Assembly: GCF_009817885.1 (NCBI RefSeq)
Contig: NZ_CP041764.1
Coordinates: 3,906,001 to 3,970,000 of the forward strand
DNA from: Serratia rhizosphaerae
Lineage (GTDB): Bacteria; Pseudomonadota; Gammaproteobacteria; Enterobacterales; Enterobacteriaceae
Reading direction: 5' to 3'
Length of the DNA: 64,000 nt
The notes under the pieces are model-generated. The model saw only the letters and a list, made by a program, of their open reading frames with translations, made no database searches and was not told where the DNA came from. Below are positions 1 through 9,069 of this stretch, one piece after another (within the stretch, counting starts at the first letter, position 1; each line of letters starts with the position of its first letter). The position numbers were made by a program, and so were the translations under genes.

Positions 1-2
1 TT

Positions 3-947
3 CACATTACGCCGGATTGCTCCATGGCCGATTCCAGCGCGCTGGATGTGCTGATCGTGGTGGGCGGCGTCAATATTACCCGCAGCTACAGCCGACGACA
101 GGTGAGCTGGCTGCAGGCGATGGCGCGCAAGCAAATTCTGATTGGCGGCGTCTGTACCGGCCCCTATCTGCTGGCGGAAGCCGGGCTGCTGGACGGTTAC
201 CACTGCAGCGCGCACTGGGAGTGTATCGCCTCGATGCAGGAAGCCTATCCCAAGGTACGCTGCACCAATCAGCTGTTTGTCATCGAGCGCGACCGCATGA
301 CCTGCAGCGGCGGCACGGTGCCGATGGATATGATGCTCAGTATGATCAAGCGTGATTTTGGCTATCAGCTGACGGCGGCGATCTCGGAGATGTTTATCTG
401 CGATCGGGTGCGCAACGAGTCGGACTACCAGCGTATCCCTTTGCGCCACGTGCTGGGGACCGCGCAGCCGAACCTGGTGGAGGCGGTGTCGCTGATGGAG
501 GCCAATATCGAAGAGCCGATCGATCTGGATCAGCTGGCCACCTATGTGGGGCTGTCCCGCCGCCAGCTTGAACGTCTGTTTCAGAAGTACCTGCAATGCT
601 CGCCCTCCCGCTACTATATGAAGCTCCGCCTGTTCCGGGCACGGCAACTGCTGAAGCAGACCTCGATGTCGATTATCGAAATCGCGCTGGCCTGCGGTTT
701 TGTCTCGACGCCGCACTTTAGCAAATGCTACCGCGAGCATATCGGTATTCCGCCGCGCGAGGAGCGACGCGGTATACGCAGCCAGGTGCTGAGTGAAACC
801 CTGCCGCAGTTGGTGACCACCGCGCTGCCCGGCCTGAACGGCAAGAAGGAGCGCGTGGCGTCGGCGGTGGCGGTGCGCGCCCTGAGCGAGGCGCGCTTTG
901 AGCCGACCTACGGTTCGGTGACGCTGGGTTGGAGCTCGCCGCCCTGA
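3..947 (+). CDS. gbdR: GbdR-type AraC/GlxA-family regulator (5' partial)
   Basis: Transcription regulator, probably the glycine-betaine-responsive activator of the adjacent demethylation genes. The frame is open to the window edge, so the N-terminus is missing (by family length, roughly 50 residues). The visible N-terminal half is a DJ-1/PfpI-like domain with the elbow GGVCTGPYLLA, as in GlxA-type AraC regulators. The C-terminal part carries the two AraC helix-turn-helices: the first around DQLATYVGLSRRQLERLF, and the second with IALACGFVSTPHFSKCYR. A tail of about 50 residues follows the DNA-binding domain. Position beside dgcAB and gbcAB, and the architecture, match Pseudomonas GbdR; the effector is inferred. 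The ATG at 24 is internal to the domain and is not taken as the start. Confidence 0.8.
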   Translation, partial: HITPDCSMADSSALDVLIVVGGVNITRSYSRRQVSWLQAMARKQILIGGVCTGPYLLAEAGLLDGYHCSAHWECIASMQEAYPKVRCTNQLFVIERDRMTCSGGTVPMDMMLSMIKRDFGYQLTAAISEMFICDRVRNESDYQRIPLRHVLGTAQPNLVEAVSLMEANIEEPIDLDQLATYVGLSRRQLERLFQKYLQCSPSRYYMKLRLFRARQLLKQTSMSIIEIALACGFVSTPHFSKCYREHIGIPPREERRGIRSQVLSETLPQLVTTALPGLNGKKERVASAVAVRALSEARFEPTYGSVTLGWSSPP

Positions 948-974
948 AGTGCTGAACATCATGCTTATTCTGCT

Positions 975-1004
975 GCCGCCTGCCCGCAACGGGCGGGCGG
1001 CGGC
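975..1004 (+). terminator. GC-rich hairpin after the gbdR-like gene
   Basis: A strong stem of GCCGCC/GGCGGC type lies about 28 nt after the regulator stop. No T-tract follows, so it may be a weak terminator or only a stable mRNA end. Confidence 0.4.
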
Positions 1005-1038
1005 TATGTAGCCCAGTCTTCCAGCAGGTGGGCGTGGC

Positions 1039-1218
1039 CTATGGCTCGACGCGTCCCCGGTCATTCACGATGTCTCCACGTTCCGTCATAACGTCCGCAT
1101 CGGCTTTCTCTTCCTACAGGAACGAACCCCAGCTCGGCTTTACCGGCCGCAGGATGATGGCGTCGCCTTCGCGGGCGATCTCCGGTTCATTGACACCCTC
1201 AAAATCCAGATCGCTCGG
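1039..1218 (-). pseudogene. VapB-type antitoxin relic
   Basis: Reading the minus strand gives DLDFEGVNEPEIAREGD, then IILRPVKPSWGSFL, a TAG stop, and EEKADADVMTERGDIVNDRGRVEP before a final stop. This is the C-terminal two thirds of a VapB/VagC antitoxin of the family with LPRDLDFEG, REGDxIILRPV, WGSF and EKADPDFM..R blocks. The AbrB-like DNA-binding N-terminus and start codon are gone (a TGA lies upstream in frame), an internal amber codon breaks the frame, and no vapC toxin follows. It is a decayed toxin-antitoxin remnant. Family assignment rests on remembered consensus blocks. Confidence 0.72.
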
Positions 1219-1335
1219 CGCCGGCTGCGCTCTGGGTCAGTCAGGTGACGTTTTCAGAACACTTTCTTTGTGGGGTTAACCCTATGCTGTCGAACATCAG
1301 GGCCGCTCTGGCCGTTACAGACAGGGGGTGAAAAG

Positions 1336-2313
1336 ATGGACGCAGAACAGTTGCACAACGACGCCATTATTATCGATGGTCTGGTGATTGCGAAGTGGGA
1401 TCGCGAGCTGTTTGAGGATATGCGGCGCGGCGGCCTGACCGCGGCGAACTGTACGGTGTCGGTCTGGGAAGGGTTCCAGAGCACCGTGGACAATATCGTC
1501 GCGATGAACGCGCTGCTCGAGCAGAATTCGGATCTGGTGATAAAGGTGCGCACCACTGCAGATATTCACCGCGCCAAAGCGGCGGGCAAGACCGGCGTGC
1601 TGATGGGGTTCCAGAATGCCAATGCCTTTGAGGATCAGCTCGGCTACGTGCAGATATTCAAGGATCTTGGCGTTGGGGTGGTGCAGATGGCCTACAACAC
1701 CCAGAACCTGGTGGGCACCGGCTGCTATGAGCGCGACGGCGGTCTGTCCGGCTACGGCCGGGAAGTGGTGGCGGAAATGAACCGTGCCGGCGTTATGTGC
1801 GATCTCTCCCATGTCGGAGCCAAAACCTCCGAGGAGGTGATTCTGGCGTCGGAAAAGCCGGTCTGCTATTCGCACTGCCTGCCTTCCGGCCTGAAGGATC
1901 ATCCGCGCAATAAGTCCGATGCGGAGCTGAAGTTTATTGCCGACCACGGCGGCTTTGTCGGCGTCACCATGTTTACGCCGTTCCTGAAAAACGGCATTCA
2001 CTCCACTATCGACGACTATGTCGAGGCCATCGAATACATCTTCAATCTGGTGGGAGAAGATCAGATCGGTATCGGCACCGACTTCACCCAGGGCCAGGAT
2101 CAGGCCTTTTTCGAGTGGCTCACCCACGACAAAGGTTACGCCCGCCATCTGACCAGCTTCGGCAAGATCATCAACCCTGAAGGGATCCGCACCCTCGGTG
2201 AATTCCCCAATCTGACCGAGGCCCTGCTGCGTCACGGATTCAGCGAACATCAGGTGCGCAAGATTATGGGCGAGAACTGGGTCCGCGTTCTGGCTGAGGT
2301 ATGGGGCGAATAA
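1336..2313 (+). CDS. M19 (renal dipeptidase)-like protein of the dgc operon
   Basis: Membrane dipeptidase (peptidase M19) family, 325 residues. It corresponds in order and length to the dipeptidase-like gene that opens the dimethylglycine locus in Pseudomonas (PA5396-like). Family blocks visible are YNTQNLVGTGCYE, CDLSHVG, YSHCLPSGLKDHPRN and IGIGTDFT. The usual N-terminal HxD zinc-ligand motif of M19 enzymes (DGHND) is not present: the equivalent stretch reads IIDGLVIAKWD, so classical dipeptidase chemistry is doubtful. The start was chosen at the ATG preceded by AGGGGGTG; an upstream in-frame start would add 22 residues unlike the family. It is the first gene of a tight six-gene operon. Its role in betaine catabolism is unknown. 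Confidence 0.82.
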   Translation: MDAEQLHNDAIIIDGLVIAKWDRELFEDMRRGGLTAANCTVSVWEGFQSTVDNIVAMNALLEQNSDLVIKVRTTADIHRAKAAGKTGVLMGFQNANAFEDQLGYVQIFKDLGVGVVQMAYNTQNLVGTGCYERDGGLSGYGREVVAEMNRAGVMCDLSHVGAKTSEEVILASEKPVCYSHCLPSGLKDHPRNKSDAELKFIADHGGFVGVTMFTPFLKNGIHSTIDDYVEAIEYIFNLVGEDQIGIGTDFTQGQDQAFFEWLTHDKGYARHLTSFGKIINPEGIRTLGEFPNLTEALLRHGFSEHQVRKIMGENWVRVLAEVWGE

Positions 2314-2344
2314 CCGCCAAGATGAAGATTGTCCGGGAGAAACC

Positions 2345-2875
2345 ATGAGCTCACATGCACCTGAACTGCCGATTGCGGTAGACGACGAAACCGGCGTCTG
2401 GACCAGCGATGCGCTGCCGATGCTGTACGTACCGCGTCACTTTTTCGTCAACAACCATATGGCGATCGAAGAAGAGATTGGCGCAGAACGCTATGCGGCG
2501 ATCCTGTATAAGGCGGGTTACAAATCCGCCTACTACTGGTGTGAAAAGGAGGCGGAAGCCCACGGCATCGCCGGCGCTGCGGTGTTTGAGCACTATATGA
2601 AGCGGCTCTCTCAGCGCGGCTGGGGGCTGTTTATCATCGAGGCGCTCAATCTGGAGCAGGGCACGGCCCGTATCCGTCTGGAACACTCCGCGTTTGTTTA
2701 TCAGTACGGCAAGGTCAACCGCAAAGTCGATTACATGTTTACCGGCTGGTTCGCCGGCGCCATGGATCAGGTAGCCCAGAGCCTGGGCTATGCGGTCAGA
2801 ACCCGGGCGGTTCAGACCCGGAGCGCTGCCGAAGAGGGAAGTGACTACGGCGTGTTTGAGGTAGCGCCGCTGTAA
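2345..2875 (+). CDS. DUF5943/V4R-like protein of the dgc operon
   Basis: Conserved protein of 176 residues that sits between the dipeptidase-like gene and dgcA, the same place as PA5397 in Pseudomonas. It begins after a GGGAG ribosome-binding site 31 nt behind the preceding stop. No signal peptide or membrane segment is seen. The sequence resembles the 4-vinyl-reductase-like (V4R) small-ligand fold: an N-terminal RHFFVNNHMAIEEEIG, a central helix with a single Cys (YYWCEKEAEA), and a C-terminal VDYMFTGWFAGAMDQVA block. V4R proteins often sense or bind small molecules. A sensory or accessory role in demethylation is a guess from context; no catalytic residues are recognised. Confidence 0.75.
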   Translation: MSSHAPELPIAVDDETGVWTSDALPMLYVPRHFFVNNHMAIEEEIGAERYAAILYKAGYKSAYYWCEKEAEAHGIAGAAVFEHYMKRLSQRGWGLFIIEALNLEQGTARIRLEHSAFVYQYGKVNRKVDYMFTGWFAGAMDQVAQSLGYAVRTRAVQTRSAAEEGSDYGVFEVAPL

Positions 2876-2931
2876 TACGCGATGGCCGCCTGCGGGCGGC
2901 CTGGGTTTAAGCATTGAATCAGGGTGTTGCC

Positions 2932-4995
2932 ATGTCCCAGTTTGATCTCCTGTTCCAGCCGTTGAATATCAATAAGCTGACCATCCGTAACCGCATCGTC
3001 AGTACCGCCCACGCCGAGGTGTATGCCACCGACGGCGGCATGACCACCGATCGCTACGTCAAATATTACGAAGAGAAGGCGAAAGGAGGCTGTGGCCTCT
3101 GTATCTGCGGCGGCTCCAGCGTGGTGTCGATCGACAGCCCGCAGAGCTGGTGGAGCTCGGTGAACCTGTCGACCGACCGCATCATCCCTCATTTCCAGAA
3201 CCTGGCCGATGCGGTGCACAAGCACGGCGGCAGGATCATGATCCAGATTTCCCATATGGGGCGCCGTTCGCGCTGGGACGGTGAAAACTGGCCCAACCTG
3301 ATGTCGCCGTCGGGCATTCGCGAGCCGGTGCACCGCGCGACCTGCAAGACCATCGAGGTGGAAGAGATCCGGCGGGTGATCGGCGATTTCGCCCGGGCGG
3401 CGGTGCGCGCCAAAGAGGGCGGCCTCGACGGCGTGGAGCTTTCCGCCGTGCATCAGCACATGATCGATCAGTTCTGGTCGCCGCGGGTCAACAAGCGCAC
3501 CGACGAGTGGGGCGGCAGCTTTGAAAACCGCATGCGTTTCGGTATGGAAGTGCTGAAGGCGGTGCGCGAAGCGGTAGGCCCGGATTTTGTGGTGGGCATG
3601 CGCATCACCGGTGACGAATTCCATCCTGACGGCCTGAGCCATGAGGATATGAAGCAGATCGCCGCCTACTACGACGGAACCGGCATGGTGGACTACTTTG
3701 GCGTGGTCGGCTCGGGCTGCGATACCCATAACACGCTGGCCAACGTTATTCCGAATATGAGCTACCCGCCGGAGCCGTTCCTGCACCTGGCGGCCGGGAT
3801 CAAAGACGTGGTGTCGGTACCGGTGATCCACGCTCAGAACATCAAGGATCCGAATCAGGCGCAGCGCATTCTGGAGCAGGGCTATGTTGATTTTGTCGGC
3901 ATGACCCGGGCCCATATCGCCGATCCGCACCTGATCGCCAAGATCAAACTGAATCAGGTCGACCAAATCCGCCAGTGCGTGGGCGCCAATTACTGCATCG
4001 ACCGCCAGTATATGGGGCTGGACGTGCTGTGCATCCAGAACGCGGCGACCTCGCGCGAATATATGGGGCTGCCGCATAGTATTACCAAGAGCGAAGGCCC
4101 GCAGCGCAAGGTGGTGGTGATCGGCGGCGGTCCCGGCGGGATGGAGGCGGCGCGGGTGGCGGCCGAGCGCGGTCATCAGGTCACGCTGCTGGAACGCGGC
4201 GCGGAGCTGGGCGGGCAGGTATCGATCGCCGCCCGGGCGCCGCAGCGCGACCAGATGGCGGGCATTACCCGCTGGCTGGCGATGGAGCTGCAGCGGCTGG
4301 GGGTGGCGATTCAGCTGAATACCGAAGCGGATGCCGCCACGGTGCGCGATCTGCGGCCGGATGTCTGCATTCTGGCGACCGGCGGTCGTCCGTTCCTGGA
4401 GCAAAACCCGGAGTGGGGCGCGGACGACGGGCGGGTGGTGTCCAGCTGGGATATCCTGACCGGCGCCGTCGAGCCGGGTAAAAACGTGCTGATTTACGAC
4501 ACCATCTGTGAATTCACCGGCATGTCGACCGCCGACTACCTGACCGCCAAAGGGGCGCTGGTGGAACTGGTGACCGATGATATCAAGCCCGGCGTCGGCA
4601 TCGGCGGCACCACCTTCCCGACCTATTACCGCAGCCTGTATGAAAAGGCGGTGATCATGACTTCGGATCTGGCGCTGGAGGCGGTATACCGCGAAGGCGA
4701 CAAGCTGGTGGCGGTGTTGGAAAACGAGTACACCGGCCAGAAAGAGGAGCGGGTGGTGGACCAGGTGGTGGTCGAAAACGGCACCCGGCCGAACGAAGAG
4801 CTGTACTACCAGCTGAAGGCGGAATCGCGCAATCAGGGGCAGATCGATAACGAGGCGCTGTTTGCCGCTCAGGCGCAGCCGGTACTGGCTGAGACGGGCG
4901 AGAGCATGATCCTCTGGCGGCTGGGGGACTGTGTGTCGCAACGCAACGTCCATGCGGCGATCTACGACGCACTGCGCCTGTGCAAGGATCTATAA
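2932..4995 (+). CDS. dgcA: dimethylglycine demethylase subunit DgcA
   Basis: Flavin/Fe-S oxidoreductase of the trimethylamine dehydrogenase/2,4-dienoyl-CoA reductase type, 687 residues. With DgcB it oxidatively demethylates dimethylglycine to sarcosine. Residues 1 to about 340 form the Old-Yellow-Enzyme TIM barrel (start SQFDLLFQPLNI; RIVSTAHAEVYA; MIQISHMGRRS). A cysteine cluster near residue 347 (CVGANYCID, then VLCIQNA) supplies the 4Fe-4S centre. A Rossmann glycine motif VVVIGGGPGGMEAAR near residue 393 starts the C-terminal dinucleotide domain. The ATG at 2932 behind AGGGTG was chosen over a TTG 18 nt upstream. Length and order match Pseudomonas DgcA. Confidence 0.9.
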   Translation: MSQFDLLFQPLNINKLTIRNRIVSTAHAEVYATDGGMTTDRYVKYYEEKAKGGCGLCICGGSSVVSIDSPQSWWSSVNLSTDRIIPHFQNLADAVHKHGGRIMIQISHMGRRSRWDGENWPNLMSPSGIREPVHRATCKTIEVEEIRRVIGDFARAAVRAKEGGLDGVELSAVHQHMIDQFWSPRVNKRTDEWGGSFENRMRFGMEVLKAVREAVGPDFVVGMRITGDEFHPDGLSHEDMKQIAAYYDGTGMVDYFGVVGSGCDTHNTLANVIPNMSYPPEPFLHLAAGIKDVVSVPVIHAQNIKDPNQAQRILEQGYVDFVGMTRAHIADPHLIAKIKLNQVDQIRQCVGANYCIDRQYMGLDVLCIQNAATSREYMGLPHSITKSEGPQRKVVVIGGGPGGMEAARVAAERGHQVTLLERGAELGGQVSIAARAPQRDQMAGITRWLAMELQRLGVAIQLNTEADAATVRDLRPDVCILATGGRPFLEQNPEWGADDGRVVSSWDILTGAVEPGKNVLIYDTICEFTGMSTADYLTAKGALVELVTDDIKPGVGIGGTTFPTYYRSLYEKAVIMTSDLALEAVYREGDKLVAVLENEYTGQKEERVVDQVVVENGTRPNEELYYQLKAESRNQGQIDNEALFAAQAQPVLAETGESMILWRLGDCVSQRNVHAAIYDALRLCKDL

Positions 4996-5032
4996 CCCAA
5001 CGCCCACCCGGCTTATTGCGAGAGAGGACACC

Positions 5033-6994
5033 ATGATACTCGACAGATTACTCCCCGTGTTGCTGGTGATGGCACTGCTGCTGGCGGCGGTCGGTATGAT
5101 CCGGCGGATCCGCCTCTGGCGCGCCGGCCGGCCGGAAAAGGTGGCCCTGCTGGCCGGACTGATGGCGATGCCGCGCCGCTATCTGGTGGATCTGCACCAT
5201 GTGGTGGCGCGGGATAAGGTGATGTCGAACACCCACGTGGCGACCGCGGGCGGCTTTGTGCTGTCGATGCTTTTGATCCTGGCGGTTCACCTGTTTGGCA
5301 TCCATAGCCGCTGGCTGGCTGGCGCGCTGTTAGGTGCGTTGGCGCTGATGCTGACCGGGGCGCTGTTTGTCTATCGCCGCCGTCGCCATCCGCCGGCGCG
5401 GCTGTCGAAGGGGGCGTGGATGCGGCTGCCGAAAAGCCTGTTGGTCTTCGCAGCCAGTTTTTTTATCGCTACGCTGCCGGCGGCGGGTATCCTGCCTGAA
5501 GGCAGCGGCGGCTGGCTCTTGGCGGCGCTGTTGGCCGGCGGGATCGTCTGGGGGCTGGGGGAACTGCTGTTCGGCATGGCCTGGGGCGGGCCGATGAAGC
5601 ACGCCTTTGCCGGCGCGCTGCACCTGGCATTTCACCGGCGGCCGGAGCGCTTTGGCGGCGGACGTTCCACCGCGCTGAAAGCGGTGGATCTGGCTGCGCC
5701 GAAGCTGGGGGTGGAGAAGCCTGCCGATTTTACCTGGAACCAGCTGCTCGGTTTCGACGCCTGCGTGCAGTGCGGCCGCTGCGAGGCGGTGTGTCCGGCG
5801 TTTGCCGCCGGGCAGCCGCTGAACCCCAAGAAACTGATTCAGGACATGGTGGTTGGCCTGGCCGGCGGCTCGGACGCCCGCTTTGCCGGCAGCCCCTACC
5901 CGGGCATCGAGGTCGGCAAGGCGTGCGGCGCTCCGCATCAGCCTATCGTCTCCGGGCTGATCAGTCCGGAGACGCTGTGGTCCTGCACCACCTGCCGCGC
6001 CTGCGTTGAGGAGTGCCCGATGATGATCGAGCACGTGGACGCCATCGTTGATATGCGCCGTTTCCTGACGCTGGAGAAAGGCAGCACCCCGAATAAGGGG
6101 GCCGAAGTGCTGGATAACCTGATCGTGACCGACAACCCGAACGGTTTTAACCCGCGCAGCCGCACCCACTGGGCGGCGGATCAGAACCTGCGGGTGATGA
6201 AAGAGGTGAAGCAGGCGGACGTGCTGTTCTGGGTCTCCGACGGCGCATTCGATATGCGCAGCCAGCGCATTCTGCGCGCCTTTGTGAAGATCCTGAAGGC
6301 GGCGGGAGTGGACTTTGCCGTGCTGGGGGACGAAGAACTGGACTGCGGCGACGTGGCGCGCCGTCTGGGGGATGACGCCACCTTCCAACGGCTGGCGAAG
6401 CGCAATCTCTCCACCCTGGGCAAATACCGTTTCAATCGGATCGTCACCACCGATCCGCACGCTTTTCACTGTCTGCGCAATGAGTACCCGGAATTCAGCC
6501 CCGAAGGCGAGAAGCCGGATTACGAAGTGCTGCACCATACCACCTTTATCAATGAGCTGGTGAAGGCGCAGTTGCTGACCTTGAATGACTACAAGGGCGG
6601 CGGCGTGACCTGGCACGATCCCTGCTATCTGGGGCGCTATAACGGCGAATATGAAGCCCCCCGCGAGCTGCTGGCGGAACTGGGTATTCAGCTGACCGAG
6701 ATGGAACGTTCCGGCTTTCGTTCCCGCTGCTGCGGCGGTGGCGGCGGCGCGCCGATTACCGATATCCCCGGCGAGAGGCGGATTGCCGATATGCGCATGG
6801 AGGACGTCCGCGCCACCGGCGCCGAACTGGTCGCCGTCGGCTGTCAGCAGTGCACCGCGATGCTTGAAGGCGTGGTGGAGCCGCGTCCGGTGGTGAAGGA
6901 TATTGCCGAACTGGTGGCCGAGGCGCTGGTGGAGCCGAGCGCACCGCCGGCGGCCAGGCGCAAGAGTGAACAACCTGCGATGGAGGTAGCCTGA
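5033..6994 (+). CDS. dgcB: dimethylglycine demethylase subunit DgcB, membrane Fe-S protein
   Basis: Membrane-anchored iron-sulfur protein of 653 residues, partner of DgcA in electron transfer from dimethylglycine. The N-terminal 190 residues hold about five hydrophobic segments. Two 4Fe-4S clusters follow: CVQCGRCEAVCP near residue 243 and CTTCRACVEECP near 317. Two CCG-type domains, as in heterodisulfide reductase and glycolate oxidase GlcF, lie at HDPCYLGRYNG (about 524) and at the CCGGGGG block (about 565). The start is the ATG after GAGAGGACACC. The stop overlaps the ATG of the ETF alpha gene (TGATG), showing translational coupling. Confidence 0.88.
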   Translation: MILDRLLPVLLVMALLLAAVGMIRRIRLWRAGRPEKVALLAGLMAMPRRYLVDLHHVVARDKVMSNTHVATAGGFVLSMLLILAVHLFGIHSRWLAGALLGALALMLTGALFVYRRRRHPPARLSKGAWMRLPKSLLVFAASFFIATLPAAGILPEGSGGWLLAALLAGGIVWGLGELLFGMAWGGPMKHAFAGALHLAFHRRPERFGGGRSTALKAVDLAAPKLGVEKPADFTWNQLLGFDACVQCGRCEAVCPAFAAGQPLNPKKLIQDMVVGLAGGSDARFAGSPYPGIEVGKACGAPHQPIVSGLISPETLWSCTTCRACVEECPMMIEHVDAIVDMRRFLTLEKGSTPNKGAEVLDNLIVTDNPNGFNPRSRTHWAADQNLRVMKEVKQADVLFWVSDGAFDMRSQRILRAFVKILKAAGVDFAVLGDEELDCGDVARRLGDDATFQRLAKRNLSTLGKYRFNRIVTTDPHAFHCLRNEYPEFSPEGEKPDYEVLHHTTFINELVKAQLLTLNDYKGGGVTWHDPCYLGRYNGEYEAPRELLAELGIQLTEMERSGFRSRCCGGGGGAPITDIPGERRIADMRMEDVRATGAELVAVGCQQCTAMLEGVVEPRPVVKDIAELVAEALVEPSAPPAARRKSEQPAMEVA

Positions 6995-8232
6995 TGAGCG
7001 AGATTCTGCGCAGAGACCCGCGCGCCGAATGGATTGCGCGCAACCGCCTGCACCCGCAGCATGCGGCCATGATGATGCCGGCGGGCGAATCACGTGGCCC
7101 GTCCGGGCTGATTCGCCGCAACCCGCACGCCGTAGGTTTTATCGGCCCGAACGGCCTCCGCCGCATTGACCGGATGAATGTCGGCGCGCCGGTCGGCCGC
7201 GCCGGGCCGCAGACGGTCAGCGCGCTGCAGACGACAGCGCTGCCGCTGCACCGGGTGGAGCAGGTGGAATACTACATTGCGGTAGTACCCGATATGGTGG
7301 GTGGCCGGCTGAGCGATCACGACCGGGATGTGTTGGGTCAGGCCCATGCGCTGATTCGCGAAATCGGCGGCGCCGGAGCGGTGCTGGCCGTGGTGTTCGG
7401 CGATCACCGCGAACAGGCGTTTGATACCGCCGGCGTCGACCGGCTGTTGGAACTGAACGGCGACGGCTATCAGGCGTATGCGCCGGAGCTGCGGGTCGCC
7501 GCCCTGAACGAGGTCGACAGCCAGTTTGCACCACGTCACTGGCTGCTGCCGGACAGCGTAGCCGGCGGCTTTGAGCTGGGATGCCGGCTGGCGGCGCGTC
7601 TTGGTGAACGACCTGCGACGCAGGCCTGGCGGGTTGATGCCGCACAGAGCGTCTGCCGCGGCGCCGGCGGCAGCACCGATATTACCCGCGCCACGCCGCG
7701 TATGCTGCTGCTGGCATCGGAGTGCGCCGAACCGGTTGACGAAACCCGCCACGAGGCATTGCCGGTGCAGTTGCACCAGACGGTAAGCGTGGCGGCGCGC
7801 ATTCGTGATGACGGACAGGTGGCGGTGGATCCCAACGCGGTGGCGCTGGCAGAGGCGGAGTTTATCCTTTCGGCGGGCAACGGCGTGCAGGACTGGATGC
7901 TGTTTCACCAGTGCGCCGAAGCGCTCGGCGCGACGGAAGGCGCCAGCCGGGTGGCGGTGGACGATGGCCATATGCCGCGCCAGCGTCAGGTTGGCGCTAC
8001 CGGCACCTGGGTCACCGCCCGGGTTTATGTGGCGGTGGGCATTTCCGGCGCCATTCAGCATTTGCAGGGCATCGGGCAGTGCGACAAGGTGATCGCCATT
8101 AACACCGATGCCGGCTGCGATATGGTGAAGCGCGCGGCGCTCAGCGTGATTGGCGACAGCAGCGAGATTATGGCCCAGCTGATCCGGCTGGTCAGGGAGC
8201 ACCATCAGGGGGAGTTTGAACATGCGGCCTGA
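6994..8232 (+). CDS. etfA: electron transfer flavoprotein alpha subunit (dgc-associated)
   Basis: ETF alpha subunit, 412 residues, longer than housekeeping EtfA because of an N-terminal extension of about 80 residues. The C-terminal FAD-binding domain is clear: RQVGATGTWVTARVYVAVG, then ISGAIQHLQGI, and KVIAINTDAGCDM. The central domain shows RAYxP-like divergence, with AxGADxV elements poorly conserved. It starts on the ATG overlapping the dgcB stop, and its stop lies inside the next gene. It is predicted to accept electrons from DgcAB and pass them to ETF:quinone oxidoreductase, which is not in the window. Confidence 0.87.
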   Translation: MSEILRRDPRAEWIARNRLHPQHAAMMMPAGESRGPSGLIRRNPHAVGFIGPNGLRRIDRMNVGAPVGRAGPQTVSALQTTALPLHRVEQVEYYIAVVPDMVGGRLSDHDRDVLGQAHALIREIGGAGAVLAVVFGDHREQAFDTAGVDRLLELNGDGYQAYAPELRVAALNEVDSQFAPRHWLLPDSVAGGFELGCRLAARLGERPATQAWRVDAAQSVCRGAGGSTDITRATPRMLLLASECAEPVDETRHEALPVQLHQTVSVAARIRDDGQVAVDPNAVALAEAEFILSAGNGVQDWMLFHQCAEALGATEGASRVAVDDGHMPRQRQVGATGTWVTARVYVAVGISGAIQHLQGIGQCDKVIAINTDAGCDMVKRAALSVIGDSSEIMAQLIRLVREHHQGEFEHAA

Positions 8233-9025
8233 AAAACATCATGCGGACCTGCGCGTGACCGCGCTGGTGTCGATCGGTAAGCACCCCGGCTCTGCGCGCG
8301 AGCGCCGCGCCGGGCAGGACGCCCGGGCCGTCGAGCTGGGGATGACGCTGGCGTCTGACGGACTGGAAGTGCTTCATGCGGGCGATCCTCACGCCGAGGC
8401 GCTGCGCAGCTATGCAGGGATGGGGCTGGACGTCCTGCGGGTTCTGGATCAGGAGGAGAGTGCGGATGTGGTGCCTGCTCTGTGCCGTTATCTGAGCCAG
8501 GACAAGCCGGATATTATCCTGACCGGCGTACGGGCCGAGAGCGGCGAATCGTCCGGTATGCTGCCTTACCTGCTGGGGGAGGCGCTGGGGATGCCGGTGG
8601 TGACCGGTATTGCCGATATTGTCGCTGTCGATGGCGGCGAGGCGCAGCTGCTGCAGGCGTTGCCGCGCGGCCAGCGTCGGGCGCTCAGGGTGCCGCTGCC
8701 GTTTATCGCCAGCGTTGATCTGGCGGCGCCGGCGCCACGACAGAGCGCGTTTGGCCCCGCCAGCCGGGCGCGGCTGGAAAGCACGCCGGCAGGCATCGTC
8801 TGTCCCGATGAGGTCAGGGCGCAGTGGAGCGAAGCGCCGGCCCGCAAGCGGCCAAAGCGCCTGCAGGTGGTGAAGGCGAAAACCGCCGCCGACCGTTTCA
8901 AGGCGGCGACCGCGAAGTCGCAGGGCGACGGCGGCCGCATCCTGCGCGATAAGCCGGCGCCTGAGATGGCGCAGGCGATATTCGATCTGCTGCTGGAAGA
9001 AGGCGTGGTGCGCGGCGGCCGGTGA
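8222..9025 (+). CDS. etfB: electron transfer flavoprotein beta subunit (dgc-associated)
   Basis: ETF beta subunit, 267 residues, last gene of the dgc operon. It shows the ETF beta core: ALxLGM-type AVELGMTLASDG, the PDIILTGVRAESGESSGMLPY block, and GMPVVTGIADI. A lysine/arginine-rich tail (KRPKRLQVVKAKTAADRF) follows, as in the Pseudomonas dgc-linked ETF. The ATG at 8222, eight nt behind AGGGGGAG, was preferred to the TTG six nt upstream, which would sit on top of that site. It overlaps the ETF alpha gene by 11 nt. The gene is probably specific to methylamine-type oxidation rather than fatty-acid oxidation. Confidence 0.87.
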   Translation: MRPEKHHADLRVTALVSIGKHPGSARERRAGQDARAVELGMTLASDGLEVLHAGDPHAEALRSYAGMGLDVLRVLDQEESADVVPALCRYLSQDKPDIILTGVRAESGESSGMLPYLLGEALGMPVVTGIADIVAVDGGEAQLLQALPRGQRRALRVPLPFIASVDLAAPAPRQSAFGPASRARLESTPAGIVCPDEVRAQWSEAPARKRPKRLQVVKAKTAADRFKAATAKSQGDGGRILRDKPAPEMAQAIFDLLLEEGVVRGGR

Positions 9026-9069
9026 GGCGATTTGGTCAGATTGTTTATACCGAGAAAGAGAGCGTACCG

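Noticed and set aside
1315..2346. Long open frame antisense to the dipeptidase-like gene
   Set aside because: High-GC codon shadow: it has no family motifs, while the plus strand has clear ones. The same applies to long antisense frames over dgcA, dgcB, ETF alpha, rsuA/bcr and fruA.
2845..4953. 702-codon open frame opposite dgcA
   Set aside because: It is His/Arg-rich and featureless, a typical complement of GC-rich coding DNA.
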